Source: Sphingopyxis sp. PAMC25046 (GTDB lineage Bacteria; Pseudomonadota; Alphaproteobacteria; Sphingomonadales; Sphingomonadaceae). Taken from it: a DNA stretch of 64,000 nt. Where the stretch lies: contig NZ_CP039250.1 of NCBI RefSeq assembly GCF_004795895.1, forward strand, positions 2,480,001 through 2,544,000, in the 5' to 3' direction. The first letter of the stretch is position 1. Each line of letters begins with the position of its first letter. Below, piece by piece: positions 54,358 through 62,452 of the stretch. The notes under the pieces were generated by a model that did not search any database, had not been told where the DNA came from, and saw only the letters and a list, made by a program, of their open reading frames with translations. The position numbers and the translations under genes were made by a program.

Positions 54358-55383
54358 TCAGCGCGCCGCCTTGCGCTCTGCCATCACCAATATTTCGGCC
54401 GCGGTCGTCGCCTCGATCCCCCGCCGCGCGAGATGGTCGAGCACCACGTCCCACCAGCGATAGAAAAGGTCGAGGTCGGCTTGGCTGCGGACATAGGGCG
54501 TGTTGCCCGGCTGCAGCGACGGCGAATGGAAGGAGAAGTTCAGCACCGGCAGGCAGAGGTCGATGGCGATGTCGATCGCCCGGCACGCACGCTCGGCCGG
54601 GATGCCTTCGGGGGTCAGCGCGATCCGCTCGACGAGGCCGAGGCGCGCGAGCGCGGCGCCGGCATGTGTCCCTTCGCGCGCGATGCGATGATACACGCCG
54701 CGTCCCGCACGGCCCAAAAGGCCGCCAAAAACCGTCGTGACCGGAACCTCCAGCACCGCGCCCCGCCCCGCTTTGACCCACCAGGGATGAAGCGGCGCGT
54801 CGCGATAGTCGGGGCCGTGGCCCGCGCGATAATCGAAACCGCTGCGAACCGACGTGTCGCAGCGAAATCCCAGTTCGGCGAGCATCGCCGCCGTATCGGA
54901 ACCGAGCCCATAGCGCCCGGCGCGATAGGCCGTCGGCTGAACACCGAAACGGTTATGGATCGCATCGCGCAGCGCGGTCATCTTCGCGCGTTGCAGGCCC
55001 GGCGGCAGGTTGCCGGTATAGCTGTTCCGCGCATTCACTTCTTCATCGTGCGGCGGCGTGACCCATGGATGAAGCTGCGCGCCGATCTCGCAGCGTCCCG
55101 CCTGCTGCGCTGCGCCGAGTATCTCGGCCGCGCGGTTGTCGGTGACGATCGGCCAGTCGACAAGATAGATGGGCTGCACCCCCGCGCGCTCGAAATAGCC
55201 CTGGCATTCGGCGAGCGCCGGAACCGAGGCGAGGCGATAGCCGATGCGCGCGAACGGCGCGTCCCAGTCGAAATCCTCCTCGGTGTCGATCGTGACCCAG
55301 AAACGCGGTTTCTCGCCCGAATCCAGTGCGATCATTTCCGACGCGGCCGGATATGCAAAGAAACTGCCCGCAGGCTGCACCAC
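54358..55383 (-). CDS. WalW-like polysaccharide deacetylase family protein
   Basis: The protein has 341 residues with a GTG start preceded by AAAGGGGGGC. The NodB-type metal/catalytic aspartates are in WVTIDTEEDFDW, the second metal motif is AQLHPWVTPPHDEE, and the C-terminal motif FSFHSPSLQPG carries the last histidine. These match WalW, a polysaccharide deacetylase of sphingomonads and Caulobacter-like bacteria. The substrate could be an exopolysaccharide or peptidoglycan sugar. It lies 32 bp downstream of a histidine-kinase-like gene, so an operon is likely. Confidence 0.85.
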   Translation of the reverse strand: MVQPAGSFFAYPAASEMIALDSGEKPRFWVTIDTEEDFDWDAPFARIGYRLASVPALAECQGYFERAGVQPIYLVDWPIVTDNRAAEILGAAQQAGRCEIGAQLHPWVTPPHDEEVNARNSYTGNLPPGLQRAKMTALRDAIHNRFGVQPTAYRAGRYGLGSDTAAMLAELGFRCDTSVRSGFDYRAGHGPDYRDAPLHPWWVKAGRGAVLEVPVTTVFGGLLGRAGRGVYHRIAREGTHAGAALARLGLVERIALTPEGIPAERACRAIDIAIDLCLPVLNFSFHSPSLQPGNTPYVRSQADLDLFYRWWDVVLDHLARRGIEATTAAEILVMAERKAAR

Positions 55384-55414
55384 GCCCCCCTTTGCCAGCC
55401 TCCGGCCCGCAGGC

Positions 55415-57067
55415 CTATTCGCCCTGCTGCGCCTCCAGCTCGACCTCGGCCTTCGAGTTGGCCGAGGGCAGGTGCAAGGTCAAGGCGTTATGCCCTATAT
55501 CGAGCCGTCCGCCGATCGCGCGGGCGAGGCTGTCGACAAGACGGAGCGAGAAGCCGAGGCTGAGCACCGCTGCCCCGGGCGCTTCACCCTCGGGGCTGAA
55601 GCCCGGATCGAGCAGGTCCGCCGCCGTCGCGAAACGGATCGCCGCAGGGCGGACCACGCGCAGCTGGAGCATGTCGTCATGCCGCGACTCGGTGACGAGT
55701 TGCCCCACCAGAATCGCACCCGGTTCGGACACATCGACGAGCGCGGTGAGCAATCGACCGACCATACGCCGCACATTGGCGTCGCCGACGAGCCCGAGAA
55801 AGGGGCCGCCGACGCGCGAGATGCTGAGGTCGACGCGCTGGTCCGCCAGCAGTGCAGCAAGGTCGCGTTCGATCTGCGTCACGATCGCGCCGATGTCGAC
55901 CACCTCTTCGACCGGTTGCACCAAGGGTACGGCTTCACTGCGCGCCGCGGTTTCGAGGTCGTCGATGATCGACTGCACCGATGCGGCGTCGGCGACGATC
56001 GCGTCGGCCATCGCGCGATAGCCATGGCTCACCGGCCCGAACATCTGGCCCGAAATGATCTGGGCGAAACCCGAAATCGCGTTGAGCGGGCTGCGAAGTT
56101 CGTGGATCAGCTGGCGGATCGAATCGCCCGAATCCTCGGCGGCAGCGGGACTGTATGGGGTTTCATTGCGATGCGGACGCCGTGCGCTAGCACGATAGCC
56201 GCGAAACTGCCCTGTCGCTGGGTCGAACCAGGGCAGCGCCGAAAAGCGCCATTCGCCGGCCTCGGCAGGCGTCCCCTCCAGCAGCATGCGTGCGTTGATG
56301 ATTTCCGCCCGCTGGCGAAAGGCGCCGGCGGCGACGCCGTCGGTGCCTGGCTCACCGCCGAACGCCGCCTCGGCGATCGACAGCCCGATCACCGCGCCGC
56401 GTGTCACCCCGTCGACCCAGTGAATCACGCCATCGGGCCCGGTTTCGAACAGGAAGGCGGCGCGCGGCGGCCGCGGCGTGGCGGCCGGCTGGCCACGGGT
56501 CGACTGATATTTGTCGATCCGGCGGACAAGCTCGCTGATCTGGCTGGGGCCACCATCCGCGACGGATTCGTCCGCAGCCGGCGCGATCGGCGGAACCGGG
56601 ACCGGCTCTTCGACCGCAACGCTCGCGGGCTGCGGCAATGCTACCGAGGCGCTGCCGAGGCTGGCCAGGGCGCGCGTGACGCTTTCCGGCAGGTCGCGGC
56701 GCCCGGCGAGCACCGACCGCGCCATCGCGCTCGTCGCGGGCAGCAGCGCAAGCCAGTCAGCTTCGGACAGCCGCACCTCGCGCAACATGATCGCTGATAC
56801 CGCCGGAACATCGTTGGCATAGAGCGCAACGAGCGGTGCGAAGCGGCCGTGGGGCGCGAGCGCGCGCGCGCAATCGCGGCGGACGGATTCGGGGACCCGT
56901 GGCCGCAATACGGCGAGCGCGTGCAGGCTGCGGCGAATATCGTCATCGCCCAGTTGATTGCCGCGCTGAGCCAGAATATCGGAGAGTTGCCGCCACGCGG
57001 TGATACTCGCGCGGCGATCCGCCGGCGCCTGGCGCAAGATGGTGGCAATCATCGAGTCAGCGGTCAC
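55415..57067 (-). CDS. histidine-kinase-like protein with degenerate ATPase domain
   Basis: This 550-residue protein starts with GTG. Residues about 10-135 are helical repeats resembling DUF2336. Residues about 195-310 look like a PAS domain (AAFLFETGPDGVIHWVDGV and IINARMLLEGTPAEAGEWRF). A HisKA helix with the phospho-acceptor histidine, QLIHELRSPLNAISGFAQII, is intact. The ATPase domain lacks the N-box asparagines (VRRMVGRLLTALVDV) and the DxGxG loop; only a weak G2 remnant (SLGFSLRLVDSLARAIGG) remains. ATP binding is doubtful, so it may be a sensor scaffold. It precedes the deacetylase gene. Confidence 0.8.
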   Translation of the reverse strand: MTADSMIATILRQAPADRRASITAWRQLSDILAQRGNQLGDDDIRRSLHALAVLRPRVPESVRRDCARALAPHGRFAPLVALYANDVPAVSAIMLREVRLSEADWLALLPATSAMARSVLAGRRDLPESVTRALASLGSASVALPQPASVAVEEPVPVPPIAPAADESVADGGPSQISELVRRIDKYQSTRGQPAATPRPPRAAFLFETGPDGVIHWVDGVTRGAVIGLSIAEAAFGGEPGTDGVAAGAFRQRAEIINARMLLEGTPAEAGEWRFSALPWFDPATGQFRGYRASARRPHRNETPYSPAAAEDSGDSIRQLIHELRSPLNAISGFAQIISGQMFGPVSHGYRAMADAIVADAASVQSIIDDLETAARSEAVPLVQPVEEVVDIGAIVTQIERDLAALLADQRVDLSISRVGGPFLGLVGDANVRRMVGRLLTALVDVSEPGAILVGQLVTESRHDDMLQLRVVRPAAIRFATAADLLDPGFSPEGEAPGAAVLSLGFSLRLVDSLARAIGGRLDIGHNALTLHLPSANSKAEVELEAQQGE

Positions 57068-57174
57068 GCGAAGTCAGCCCCACACCATCGGTCGTTGGTT
57101 AGCATATGTTTACCGGCTAGCGTGAATCCTCCGGTCATGAAAGTGTCTTAACCTTCCGCGTCGCATTGTGGGAC

Positions 57175-57214
57175 AATTGCAATCGCCTGAAATAATATTA
57201 TGGTCATCGCAATT
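57175..57214. promoter_or_regulatory. AT-rich inverted repeat upstream of the Lrp/AsnC gene (candidate operator)
   Basis: AATTGC (57175-57180) is mirrored by GCAATT (57209-57214), with the palindrome ATAATATTAT (57192-57201) between, though not exactly centred. It stands out in a GC-rich region and ends 22 bp before the start codon of a regulator whose family is often self-regulated. Confidence 0.5.
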
Positions 57215-57236
57215 TTGGAAAGCGGATGTTTCAACG

Positions 57237-57710
57237 ATGGCTAGTCAGAAATTCGATCAGATTGATTTGCAGATATTGGGCGAACTGCAGAAAAACGGAC
57301 GGATGACGAATGTCGAACTGGCACAAATGGTGGGCCTGACGGCACCGCCCTGCCTCCGCCGCGTTCGGGCGCTTGAGGAGTCGGGCGTGATCCGTTCCTA
57401 TCACGCCGACCTCGACGCCGCGAAGCTCGGCTATGGCATCACCGTCTTTGCGATGGTCAGCCTGCGCAGCCAGGCCGAATCCGACCTGAAGGCCTTCGAG
57501 GATTATGTCGGGGGCCTCGCCGAAGTGCGCGAATGCTATATGTTGAACGGCGAAATCGACTTCCTGCTCAAGGTCGTCGCGCGCGATCTGCAGAGCTTCC
57601 AGTCGTTCCTCACCGCGCACCTGACGTCGGCGCCGAACGTCACGAGCGTTAAGACATCGCTGACGATTCGCACGGCCAAGCAGCTCGCGGGCATTCCCGT
57701 CGAATCCTGA
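57237..57710 (+). CDS. Lrp/AsnC family transcriptional regulator
   Basis: The protein has 157 residues from the ATG at 57237; a longer reading from 57168 crosses the AT-rich operator-like site and is rejected. An N-terminal winged helix has QIDLQILGELQKNGRMTNVE and LTAPPCLRRVRALEESGVI. The C-terminal RAM/AsnC domain has VRECYMLNGEIDFLLKVVA. It should form octamers or dimers that bind DNA and an amino acid. No target is evident apart from its own upstream site. A 14-bp stem terminator follows. Confidence 0.93.
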   Translation: MASQKFDQIDLQILGELQKNGRMTNVELAQMVGLTAPPCLRRVRALEESGVIRSYHADLDAAKLGYGITVFAMVSLRSQAESDLKAFEDYVGGLAEVRECYMLNGEIDFLLKVVARDLQSFQSFLTAHLTSAPNVTSVKTSLTIRTAKQLAGIPVES

Positions 57711-57726
57711 TCCCGCGGGTATGAAA

Positions 57727-57759
57727 ACGGGCGCCGCTCCGGTCCGGAGCGGCGCCCGT
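57727..57759. terminator. bidirectional terminator between the Lrp gene and the TPR gene
   Basis: A perfect 14-bp stem (57727-57740 against 57746-57759) with a 5-base loop. On the minus strand it is followed by TTTTC, so it fits the TPR gene best; on the plus strand the tail is TTGTTC. Confidence 0.85.
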
Positions 57760-57777
57760 TGTTCATTGACCGCCGGT

Positions 57778-59079
57778 TCAGTTGCCCGTGGCGGGCGTCG
57801 CCGCAGGCGCAGCCGGAGCCGCTGCGGGCGTGTCTATCTTCACCGTCCACAATTCGGCAAGCCGCTTGCGCGGTCCGGTCACCTGCGCAAAGCTGGCCTT
57901 CGCGCCGGCGGTGTCGCCCGACTGCGCCTGCGCGACACCCAGGCGATAGGTCCAGAGGTCCTTGTCGCCGCCGGCGGCCAGTGCCGCCTTGTAGAGCGGG
58001 ATGGCGTCGGCGTGGCGGCCGTAACCGACCATCGCGTCACCCGTCGCGCCGGCGACCTTGGGGTTCGACAGCGTCGACGGCTTTTGGGCATAGGCGGTGA
58101 GCGTCGATTCCTCGTCGCCCATACGCTCGGTCTGGCTCTTCAGAAGTTCGTTGAACTTCGCGTCGCTGGCGGGGATCACATTGCTCTGCTTGCCGGCCTT
58201 GATCAGCGCGACGACCTCGCCCGGCAGCGCGGCTTCGGTCGCGAGTGCGGCATATTCCGCATATTCCGGACGCTCCTGCATCGCCCCGGTGGCGCGCATC
58301 AGGCGAAAGATGTCGAGCCCGATTTCCTTGTCCTGGTTCGACTGCAGCGCGATGAACAGCGTCTGGCGCCAGACCGTCGGCTGGTTGTAGTCGCGCAGGC
58401 GCAACGTCATGAGGTCGAGCACCTCATTGTTGCGCTTGGCCGCCTGCAAAGCCTTGATCGGGCGGACATAGAGTTCGTCGGAGGGCCGTTGCCCTGCGGC
58501 CCGGCTCGCTTCGATCGCGGCCTTTGCCGTCGCGAGCCCCTGCTCGACCTGCCCGGCGTTGAGATAGCTGTCCATCAGGAGGACCGGCACATTGGGCTCG
58601 GTCGACCCCGCGGCCTTCGCGGCCTCGAGGCGCTTGATCGCTTTCGGATAATCCTTCGCACCATAGGCGAAGTTGCCCGAGAAGAAGTTGTAGACCGCCA
58701 GATTCTCGGGCGGAGTACGGCCCGAATCAAGCATCGTGTCGAGCGCCTGCGCCTGGATCGTCTGATCCTTGTTCAGAATCCCGAGCTGGAGCTGATAGAA
58801 AGCGGTGAGATATTTGTCGTCGGGCGTGGTGGCGGTGCCCTGCCCCTCGGTCAGCGCGGCCTGGAGCGCCGCAGTATCCTTCGCCGTCGTCGCGTCGGTC
58901 ATCTTCTTGAGCGCGGGCGCGAACCCCTTGCTCGCCGACAGGCCCTCGCCCTTGGCTTCCTCGCCCTTCTTCGGCTTTTCCTTCTTCTGAGCGGAAGCCG
59001 GCGCCGCAGTCGCCATCAGCGCGCAGCCCAGCACGGCAGCCATCGCCGTTGCGGACATCGAGCGAAAACGGTTAAACAT
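57778..59079 (-). CDS. exported TPR-repeat protein
   Basis: The protein has 433 residues from the ATG at 59079, preceded by AAAGGAGAGATTTCG. A signal peptide (SATAMAAVLGCALMATAAPASA) ends near residue 30. The body is helical repeats of tetratricopeptide type, such as AVYNFFSGNFAYGAKDYPKA, PVLLMDSYLNAGQVEQGLAT and PLYKAALAAGGDKDLWTYRL. The C terminus is a Pro/Ala tail (APAAPAATPATGN). Proteins of this form are common in sphingomonads; the partner is unknown. The longer frame from 59202 lacks a signal-like start. Confidence 0.82.
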   Translation of the reverse strand: MFNRFRSMSATAMAAVLGCALMATAAPASAQKKEKPKKGEEAKGEGLSASKGFAPALKKMTDATTAKDTAALQAALTEGQGTATTPDDKYLTAFYQLQLGILNKDQTIQAQALDTMLDSGRTPPENLAVYNFFSGNFAYGAKDYPKAIKRLEAAKAAGSTEPNVPVLLMDSYLNAGQVEQGLATAKAAIEASRAAGQRPSDELYVRPIKALQAAKRNNEVLDLMTLRLRDYNQPTVWRQTLFIALQSNQDKEIGLDIFRLMRATGAMQERPEYAEYAALATEAALPGEVVALIKAGKQSNVIPASDAKFNELLKSQTERMGDEESTLTAYAQKPSTLSNPKVAGATGDAMVGYGRHADAIPLYKAALAAGGDKDLWTYRLGVAQAQSGDTAGAKASFAQVTGPRKRLAELWTVKIDTPAAAPAAPAATPATGN

Positions 59080-59223
59080 CGAAATCTCTCCTTTGAATTC
59101 GGCTACCATCGCCCGCACGCGCAAATCAGGCGCGCGCAGGCTCGGCCGCGCGTCGATAACGCGGCTAACCGCGTCGCGTTGCCATGACAAGACAGCGGAC
59201 ATCGATATTTCACTGGAGGAAAG

Positions 59224-59273
59224 CGGCTGAACGGGAATTGAACCCGCTTCATCGGTCCGCGCATCGGGCGCGG
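59224..59273 (-). other. tRNA-like 3' half (T arm and acceptor-like) after the Hpt gene
   Basis: On the reverse strand a hairpin CCGCGC/GCGCGG (59257-59273) starts right after the Hpt stop codon. It is followed by GCGGG TTCAATT CCCGT, a perfect-looking T arm (59231-59247), and then TCAGCCG. A complete cloverleaf cannot be built because the 5' acceptor would fall in the Hpt gene with a mismatch. It may be a tRNA fossil or chance. Confidence 0.3.
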
Positions 59274-59570
59274 TCAGGCGATCTCGTCGATAGCCCGCTT
59301 GATCTGGCGTAATATGGCGGGATCACCGGGCGCGCCCGCCATCGCCACTTCGGCAAGTTCGATCAGCGGAACGATGCCGAACGTTGCGGCGAGCCCTTTC
59401 AGGCGGAGTGCCGCCATTTCCCAGTTCGCATCGCAACGCGCGCGGCGCATCAGGTCGGCCAGGTCGCGCGCGCTGCCGGTGAAGGCGCCGCGCAGGTCCA
59501 TCGCCGTCGCCGGATCGTCGCCGAACGCGGAATTCAGGTAACGATCGAGGGGACCACTGTCGAACGACAT
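59274..59570 (-). CDS. Hpt-domain-like protein lacking the phospho-accepting histidine
   Basis: This 98-residue helical protein has the LKG core of an Hpt four-helix bundle (ALRLKGLAATFG, residues 54-65). The histidine that normally precedes it (HxLKG) is Leu55. It cannot take phosphate in the usual way, so it may be a structural or inhibitory relic. The gene is divergent from the coiled-coil gene by 68 bp. Its 3' end abuts a hairpin and tRNA-like sequence. A full-length Hpt domain is about 100 residues, so it is not truncated. Confidence 0.65.
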   Translation of the reverse strand: MSFDSGPLDRYLNSAFGDDPATAMDLRGAFTGSARDLADLMRRARCDANWEMAALRLKGLAATFGIVPLIELAEVAMAGAPGDPAILRQIKRAIDEIA

Positions 59571-59638
59571 TCCACAGCTTTGGCAGCTCGTGGTTAAGTT
59601 TCCGTTTCATGGCGGCTATTTGATGCTAAGATGGCGGG

Positions 59639-61993
59639 ATGACAGGGGAAAAGAAAATCGTCGGATTGTGGCGGGATTCCGCGGCAGATCAGGAAGTGGA
59701 CAGCGCGGCGCCGGCGGAAGCGACGGCGCCCGAAACCTTGGCCGCGCCCGAAGCGGCGACGCTCGCCGAACCGGATTGGCTCGATATGTCCTCGCTGAAC
59801 GATGCCGAAGACGCCGAAGATGCGCCGCCGCCGGCATGGCGCGATCGAACCATTCCGGCCCTGCTCGTCCTTCTCGCGATCGGCTGGACGGGTTTCGCGC
59901 TCGCGGCGGCGACCGAAGGCTTCGCGCGCGCGCCCGGGCTTGCCGGCTGGCCGCTGCTGATCGCAACGATCGCGATGCCGCTGACCCTGCTCGCGGTGCT
60001 GTGGATGATCCTGCTGCGATCGAGCCGGTCCGAACAGGGGCGCTTCGCTCGCGTCGCGGAGGCGCTACGCGAAGAGAATATGGCCCTCAACCAGTCGATG
60101 CACGCGCTCGGCCTCCACCTCGCCGACGCGCAAAAGCAGCTCGGCGAACAGGCGAAGCTCGTCCAGCAGCTCGGCCTCGATACCGTCTCGCGCCTCACCG
60201 AAAGCAGCGACAAGCTCGCGAGCAACGCCTCGGTGATCGCCAACGCCCACGACCAGCTCGCCCGCTCGGGCGACGTCGCGATGCAGCGGATGGACGGGCT
60301 GCTCGCGGGCCTGCCGCGGATCGACGACGTCGCGCAGCGGTTGGCGGTCAACTTCCGCGAGGCGGGGCTCGTCGCGCATCAACAGGGCGCCACTCTCGAG
60401 GCGCGGCTCGCCGCGCTGGGCGAGGAAGCCGCCAGGACCGCGCAAACGAGCGACACCGCGACCGCGAGCATTCTCGAGGCGATCGTCGCGCTGCAGGGAC
60501 AGGCAAAGGAAACCGAGTCCGACCTCCTCGCCGCCTCGGCGCAGGTCGCCGACGCGCATGGCGCCGCGCTCGCCCAGATGACGAGCCTGGCCGTTTCGGC
60601 GCGCGGCGAGATGACCTCGACCGTCGCCGAAATGACCCGCGAGATCGACCGGAGCTGGCAACAGTTTCGCGACGGCGTCGATGCCGCTGCCGCGCAAATG
60701 GACGCCCGGCTCGCGGCGGCGCGCGAGGCGAGCGATGCGATGGGTACGCAGCTTGTCGCGCATGCCGACGCCAGCGACGCGCTCGCTGCGCGCATCACCG
60801 CGCATGTCGCCGACGTCGGTGGACAGCTCGAAATACTCGACGTCAGCGTCACCGCGAGCACCGGCGTCATCGGCCGCGCAATCGACGACACCAAGGCGCA
60901 GCTGGGCGCCTTCATACAGGAAGTGCAGAGCGGCAACGCGTCGGCGCACCAACTCATCGGCCATGCCGAATCGCTGCTTCTCGCGCTCGACGCGGTGACG
61001 CGCGAGCTCGACGAGACGCTGCCGCATGCGCTCGACCGCATAACCGCGCACGGCCAAACGACGCAGTCGGCCTTGTCGAAATTGCGCCCGCTGCTCGACG
61101 CCTCGGAACTCGTGGCGCAATCGACGGTGTCGCACGTCAACGCCGTCCAGACGACGCTCAAGGCGAATGAGGAGCAGATGGCGGGTCACGCGGCCAGCCA
61201 GCAGGAGCTGGCCGACCGGATCAACGGGGCGCTGGCGGAGGCCGAAGCCGCGCTCGCGAAGCTGCGCGAAGGCGCCGACGACTTTTCCGAACAGGGCGGC
61301 GCGCGGATGATCGCGACGCTGGCCGAGGTCCGCACCACCGCCGATTCGGCCGCCGACGAAGCGCGGCTGACGCTCGAAAAGCTCGTGTCGGGCGCGCGCG
61401 ATGCGATGCAGGCGACCGCGACCGGCGCGATCGATGCGGCGTTCCAGAATGAAGTGATGGCGCAATTGAACGCGGTCGAGGAAGCTTCGGCGCGCGCGGT
61501 CGCCGCGGCCAACGGCGCCGCCGACCGGCTGATGCGCCAGCTGATCACGATCATGGACACGAGCGCGAGTGTCGAGCAGCGCGTGAACGAGGCCGAACAG
61601 GCGATCGCCGCGTCCGATCGCGATTCGCTCGCCAAGCAGGCCGGTCTTTTGACTGAGGCGCTGAAGTCGACCGCGATCGACCTCACCAAAATTTTGTCGA
61701 GCGAAGTCAGCGACACCGCCTGGGATGCCTATCTCAAGGGCGACCGCGGCGTCTTTGCGCGCCGCGCGGTCAAGCTGGTCGAGAATAGCGAAGCCAAGGA
61801 AATCCTGCGCATCTATCAGAATGATGACGCTTTCCACGCGTCGGTGAACCAGTTCATCCACGATTTCGAGGCGATGCTGCGCCTGCTGATCGGCGCGCGC
61901 GACGGATCGGCGATCAGTGTGACCTTGCTGTCGTCCGATATCGGCAAGCTCTATGTCGCATTGGCGCAGGCGATCGACCGGCTGCGGAACTGA
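59639..61993 (+). CDS. large membrane-anchored Ala-rich coiled-coil protein, function unknown
   Basis: This 784-residue protein has an acidic Ala-rich N terminus (about 1-65), two membrane segments (IPALLVLLAIGWTGFALAAA and WPLLIATIAMPLTLLAVLWM, about 70-125), and then about 550 residues of Ala/Gln/Leu/Asp heptad-like helix. The body resembles methyl-accepting or apolipoprotein-like coiled coils but has no HAMP or MCP signalling tip. The last 100 residues (DAYLKGDRGVFARRAVKLVE, IYQNDDAFHASVNQFIHDFE) look like a distinct helical end domain. Similar proteins occur in sphingomonads as uncharacterised. Divergent from the Hpt-like gene. Confidence 0.75.
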   Translation: MTGEKKIVGLWRDSAADQEVDSAAPAEATAPETLAAPEAATLAEPDWLDMSSLNDAEDAEDAPPPAWRDRTIPALLVLLAIGWTGFALAAATEGFARAPGLAGWPLLIATIAMPLTLLAVLWMILLRSSRSEQGRFARVAEALREENMALNQSMHALGLHLADAQKQLGEQAKLVQQLGLDTVSRLTESSDKLASNASVIANAHDQLARSGDVAMQRMDGLLAGLPRIDDVAQRLAVNFREAGLVAHQQGATLEARLAALGEEAARTAQTSDTATASILEAIVALQGQAKETESDLLAASAQVADAHGAALAQMTSLAVSARGEMTSTVAEMTREIDRSWQQFRDGVDAAAAQMDARLAAAREASDAMGTQLVAHADASDALAARITAHVADVGGQLEILDVSVTASTGVIGRAIDDTKAQLGAFIQEVQSGNASAHQLIGHAESLLLALDAVTRELDETLPHALDRITAHGQTTQSALSKLRPLLDASELVAQSTVSHVNAVQTTLKANEEQMAGHAASQQELADRINGALAEAEAALAKLREGADDFSEQGGARMIATLAEVRTTADSAADEARLTLEKLVSGARDAMQATATGAIDAAFQNEVMAQLNAVEEASARAVAAANGAADRLMRQLITIMDTSASVEQRVNEAEQAIAASDRDSLAKQAGLLTEALKSTAIDLTKILSSEVSDTAWDAYLKGDRGVFARRAVKLVENSEAKEILRIYQNDDAFHASVNQFIHDFEAMLRLLIGARDGSAISVTLLSSDIGKLYVALAQAIDRLRN

Positions 61994-62025
61994 TCGCGCG
62001 AAGAACGGCCGTATTCGGCCGGAAC

Positions 62026-62123
62026 TAGCCGTCACCCCCGCGAAGGCGGGGGCCGCCGTCGGTTTACGCAGCGCCTAAGAGTAAGCCCGCTGGCGGCTCC
62101 CGCCTTCGCGGGGGCGAAGGTTA
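62026..62123. repeat. 98-bp palindromic repeat element, copy 2
   Basis: Same length and 92 of 98 bases identical to copy 1 at 2716-2813, with the loop in the same orientation. The outer 20 bases on the left side match the reverse complement of those on the right side of copy 1. It lies between the convergent coiled-coil and DUF1467 genes in a 188-bp gap that holds nothing else obvious, and could end transcription from both sides. Confidence 0.85.
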
Positions 62124-62181
62124 AAGGGGCTCCGCTCTCCACCCCAAAACAGACGACCAAGCCCGGCGCGATCCGCCAGAA

Positions 62182-62442
62182 TCAGGCTCTTCCGGTCAGC
62201 ACGTCCGGGTCGGCCCAGCCGTTCACATAGGCGATATAATAGAGCACAAAGGCAACCCCTGCGGCGACAGTCATCTGCAGCATGACGCGCCCCGGACGAA
62301 AACGCGCGGGAGCACCGCGGTCTTGTCCAGGCACCAGCAGCTCATCGTCGTCGCTCACCCGTCGCCCGTGAAAAGGCAGCACGAAAAAGGCGCTGAACAC
62401 CCAGAATAGCGTGAAGATCGCGAGTGCGGACGTCCATTTCAT
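62182..62442 (-). CDS. DUF1467 family small membrane protein
   Basis: This 86-residue protein has two membrane segments (ALAIFTLFWVFSAFFVLPF and VMLQMTVAAGVAFVLYYIAY), separated by an acidic loop with SDDDELLVPGQDRGAPARFR. The form is typical of DUF1467, which commonly neighbours RNase J genes in alphaproteobacteria. It starts 10 bp after the RNase J stop codon and is therefore in the same transcript. Function is unknown. Confidence 0.83.
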   Translation of the reverse strand: MKWTSALAIFTLFWVFSAFFVLPFHGRRVSDDDELLVPGQDRGAPARFRPGRVMLQMTVAAGVAFVLYYIAYVNGWADPDVLTGRA

Positions 62443-62452
62443 CGACCTATCC

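Noticed and set aside
60065..62035. 656-codon minus-strand frame opposite the coiled-coil gene
   Set aside because: Arg/Gly-rich antisense reading. The plus-strand gene has membrane segments and a coherent coiled coil. The frame also runs into the repeat at 62026.
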